Origin: Phytopythium helicoides
Lineage: Eukaryota; Oomycota; Peronosporomycetes; Pythiales; Pythiaceae
Length of the DNA: 64,000 bases
Direction of reading: 5' to 3'
Assembly (NCBI GenBank): GCA_024867545.1
Contig: JANFNE010000041.1
Location: forward strand, 371,996-435,995
The position numbers were made by a program, and so were the translations under genes. Below, one piece after another: positions 62,615-64,000 of this stretch; positions within the stretch are counted from its first letter, which is position 1; every line of letters starts with the position of its first letter. The notes beneath the pieces were generated by a model that worked only from the letters and a program-made list of their open reading frames with translations, was not told where the DNA came from and did not search any database.

Positions 62615-63784
62615 GAGGCTCACCTCGCCCAAAACGGGTAATGCCCACGGTGTACCGTAGACTGTGAAGGGGAAGAAAGAGAAGGGGTGGCTGGCTGGGC
62701 TGGCGAGGGTGGGAAGGGGGGGGGGAGGGTCTGTACTGTACTTTACTGTCCACGTGGTCCCCGTTAGTTTTCGCGCGCCTTCTGTATTTTTGGCCTCTCC
62801 CTTTGGGACGGACTTGAGGATTGTATAGGAGGATTTTCGAAGGGGTGACCAGACGTAATTTACGTGAATCCCGTCGTCGAGTCGTGACCGCAGCGCGGGA
62901 AACAGGAGTTTGAAAAAATACGTCATCGCGGCAAAAAGGCCTCGACACTCCAACGAGTTGCGACGACAAATGCAGCATGGGCCTCGCGCCGCCATGCGAC
63001 TCTAGACAAGCGCTTGGATGGATGGCGCTTGAGCCCAGCCGCGGACTGCCCATCGAGTGGCGCGCTCCAAGCGTCATCACTCGCTCGCTTGCGCTCTCTG
63101 AATTATTTTTGGCCTTTCGACTGTTATTTTTGATAGGTCGAAATTAGTCAGCACAAGTCACCACATTGCAATCTTCGCGTTCGCTCGCACGCACAGATTC
63201 ACGGACATATCGATGCACCTGTGCTTGCTTGTGCGGCCGGTCCTAGTGACCGAGTCTCGCAATGCCTCGTTCGGCCACCGAGGATTGCAACACCAGCAGC
63301 GTGTAGAGCGTGTCAAAACCCAGTCGATCGCTATCCATCCATCTATCACGCACGCTCGACGACGCAAAAGCAGATAGGTACATACCATATCGATCCTATG
63401 CAGCGCGTAGAGTCAGTCGTTGCGTCTGTCGGTGATACATAGCACCGAACGTCCGACGCGCCCACACGGTGGACCAGTCAGGCGAGCGCCTCTGTGGTGC
63501 CGATCGCGTGCTGCTGTGAAGTCATCGCCACGTACAGTACGATACTGTAGGGTGTCCACAATCCAAGCAGATTGCTCCGCATCATGTCCGTCACGCCGAT
63601 GCATACTGCGCGCTGCATGGTGGTGGGTGACACGGCGCGGTGCTGTGCATGGCCAATGAGCAACGTGGCGAAGGCGTACAGTACTATACAAATACAGCAA
63701 ATAATTTGTGTGTCGACGGTACTATCGACACCGGCCAACCAATAATATCAACCCACTACCACCTGCCTGCCTGCTGCCTTGAGG
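62615..63784. promoter_or_regulatory. Long divergent intergenic region, zinc-finger gene and TMEM70-like gene
   Basis: This 1.17-kb gap is the longest in the window. It contains a four-run G tract at 62707-62729 and a short inverted repeat around 63707-63731 (GTGTCGA ... TCGACAC). Open frames in it look random. Confidence 0.45.
62707..62729 (+). other. Potential G-quadruplex
   Basis: GGGTGGGAA, then ten G, then AGGG: four or more G-runs with loops of one to two bases. It lies about 100 bp upstream of the zinc-finger ATG, on the strand opposite to that gene. Confidence 0.6.
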
Positions 63785-64000
63785 ATGCTCGCGATCCGCG
63801 GCTTGGCGGCCGCGCGGCCGGCGCTCCGCGTCCGCGTCCCCGTCCTCACGCGTCCACAGTTGTCCGCACTGCGGCTGCGGCTGCTGTCAACCGCGCCGGA
63901 TGCGGCCACTGCGGACGGCGAGCTCGTGTACTCGGCGCCGCTGGGCCGGTCGGTGCGGCTCATGAAGGGCGTGTCGCTGACCTCGTGCGTGCTCACGAGC
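63785..64000 (+). CDS. TMEM70-like mitochondrial inner-membrane protein, N-terminal part (cut by the window end)
   Basis: ATG 63785 opens a frame that runs off the end; 72 codons are visible. The first 40 residues (MLAIRGLAAARPALRVRVPV ...) are Arg-rich without acids, a good mitochondrial presequence. Then GELVYSAPLGRSVRLMKGVS leads to LTSCVLTS. The pattern (L/I)VY-x-G/A-x-L-x-x-x-V-x-x-x-K-x-x-S-x-x-(T/S) is typical of the TMEM70/TMEM186/TMEM223 family, which assists assembly of respiratory complexes. No acidic or hydrophobic hairpin is visible yet, since the membrane part would lie beyond the window. Confidence 0.6.
   Translation, partial: MLAIRGLAAARPALRVRVPVLTRPQLSALRLRLLSTAPDAATADGELVYSAPLGRSVRLMKGVSLTSCVLTS

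Noticed and set aside
61556..62641. Plus-strand Leu-rich frame of 361 codons
   Set aside because: It is the complement of the Gln-coding CAG/CAA arrays and finger region of the zinc-finger gene; poly-Leu there is a by-product.

Overview
The window is nuclear DNA of an oomycete, probably a Pythium- or Phytophthora-like peronosporalean. The signs are very compact gene spacing (often 50-400 bp), short GT-AG introns (about 55-80 bp), oomycete initiator motifs (GCTCATTCC near 8853; TCATTCC plus CAATTGG near 30475), a Cys/His-repeat zinc-finger protein of the kind often labelled WRKY19-like, and a flagellar microtubule protein gene expected in a zoospore-forming organism. Thirty-two protein genes (two cut by the window edges) and one probable gene relic are annotated. 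I saw no tRNA, rRNA, CRISPR array or transposase. The identifications rest on reading translated sequence and motifs by eye; no database search was run.

Region by region: 1-8 kb holds the end of a SAM-domain protein, a four-exon CFAP144/FAM183-like gene, a TBC1D23-like vesicle-capture protein and a ubiquitin-like membrane protein. 8-23 kb is rich in RNA and ribosome genes: an Rpp38-like RNase P/MRP protein, tRNA dimethylallyltransferase, a DDX51/Dbp6-like helicase and TSR1 (divergent from a shared promoter), then a BAG6-like chaperone, a kinesin-4 and a TRM9-like tRNA methyltransferase. 23-30 kb has a TPR protein, a Tudor-domain protein and the ALG10 glucosyltransferase. 30-40 kb has an alcohol dehydrogenase, a P450, a large G8-domain surface protein with a (Thr-Pro)n stalk and seven five-cysteine modules, and a TLC-domain protein.

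40-60 kb is a zone of local duplication: three EamA/DMT transporters, three tandem START-like (SRPBCC) proteins and two membrane-anchored serine carboxypeptidases are interleaved with a secreted GH3 beta-glucosidase, the acetolactate synthase regulatory subunit, an orphan membrane protein and a TMEM135-like gene. The two carboxypeptidases face each other about 11 kb apart and share a nearly identical 570-bp segment inside otherwise divergent genes. One of them lacks the catalytic Asp and His. 60-64 kb has the zinc-finger gene and the start of a TMEM70-like mitochondrial gene.

Sequence quality: many conserved proteins between about 14.5 and 30 kb, and again near 34.6-34.9 and 56.4-57.5 kb, are interrupted by one-base frameshifts with the protein continuing in the next frame. 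Genes elsewhere run cleanly for kilobases. This looks like draft-assembly error rather than biology, so spans for those genes are more reliable than exact exon or frame structure.
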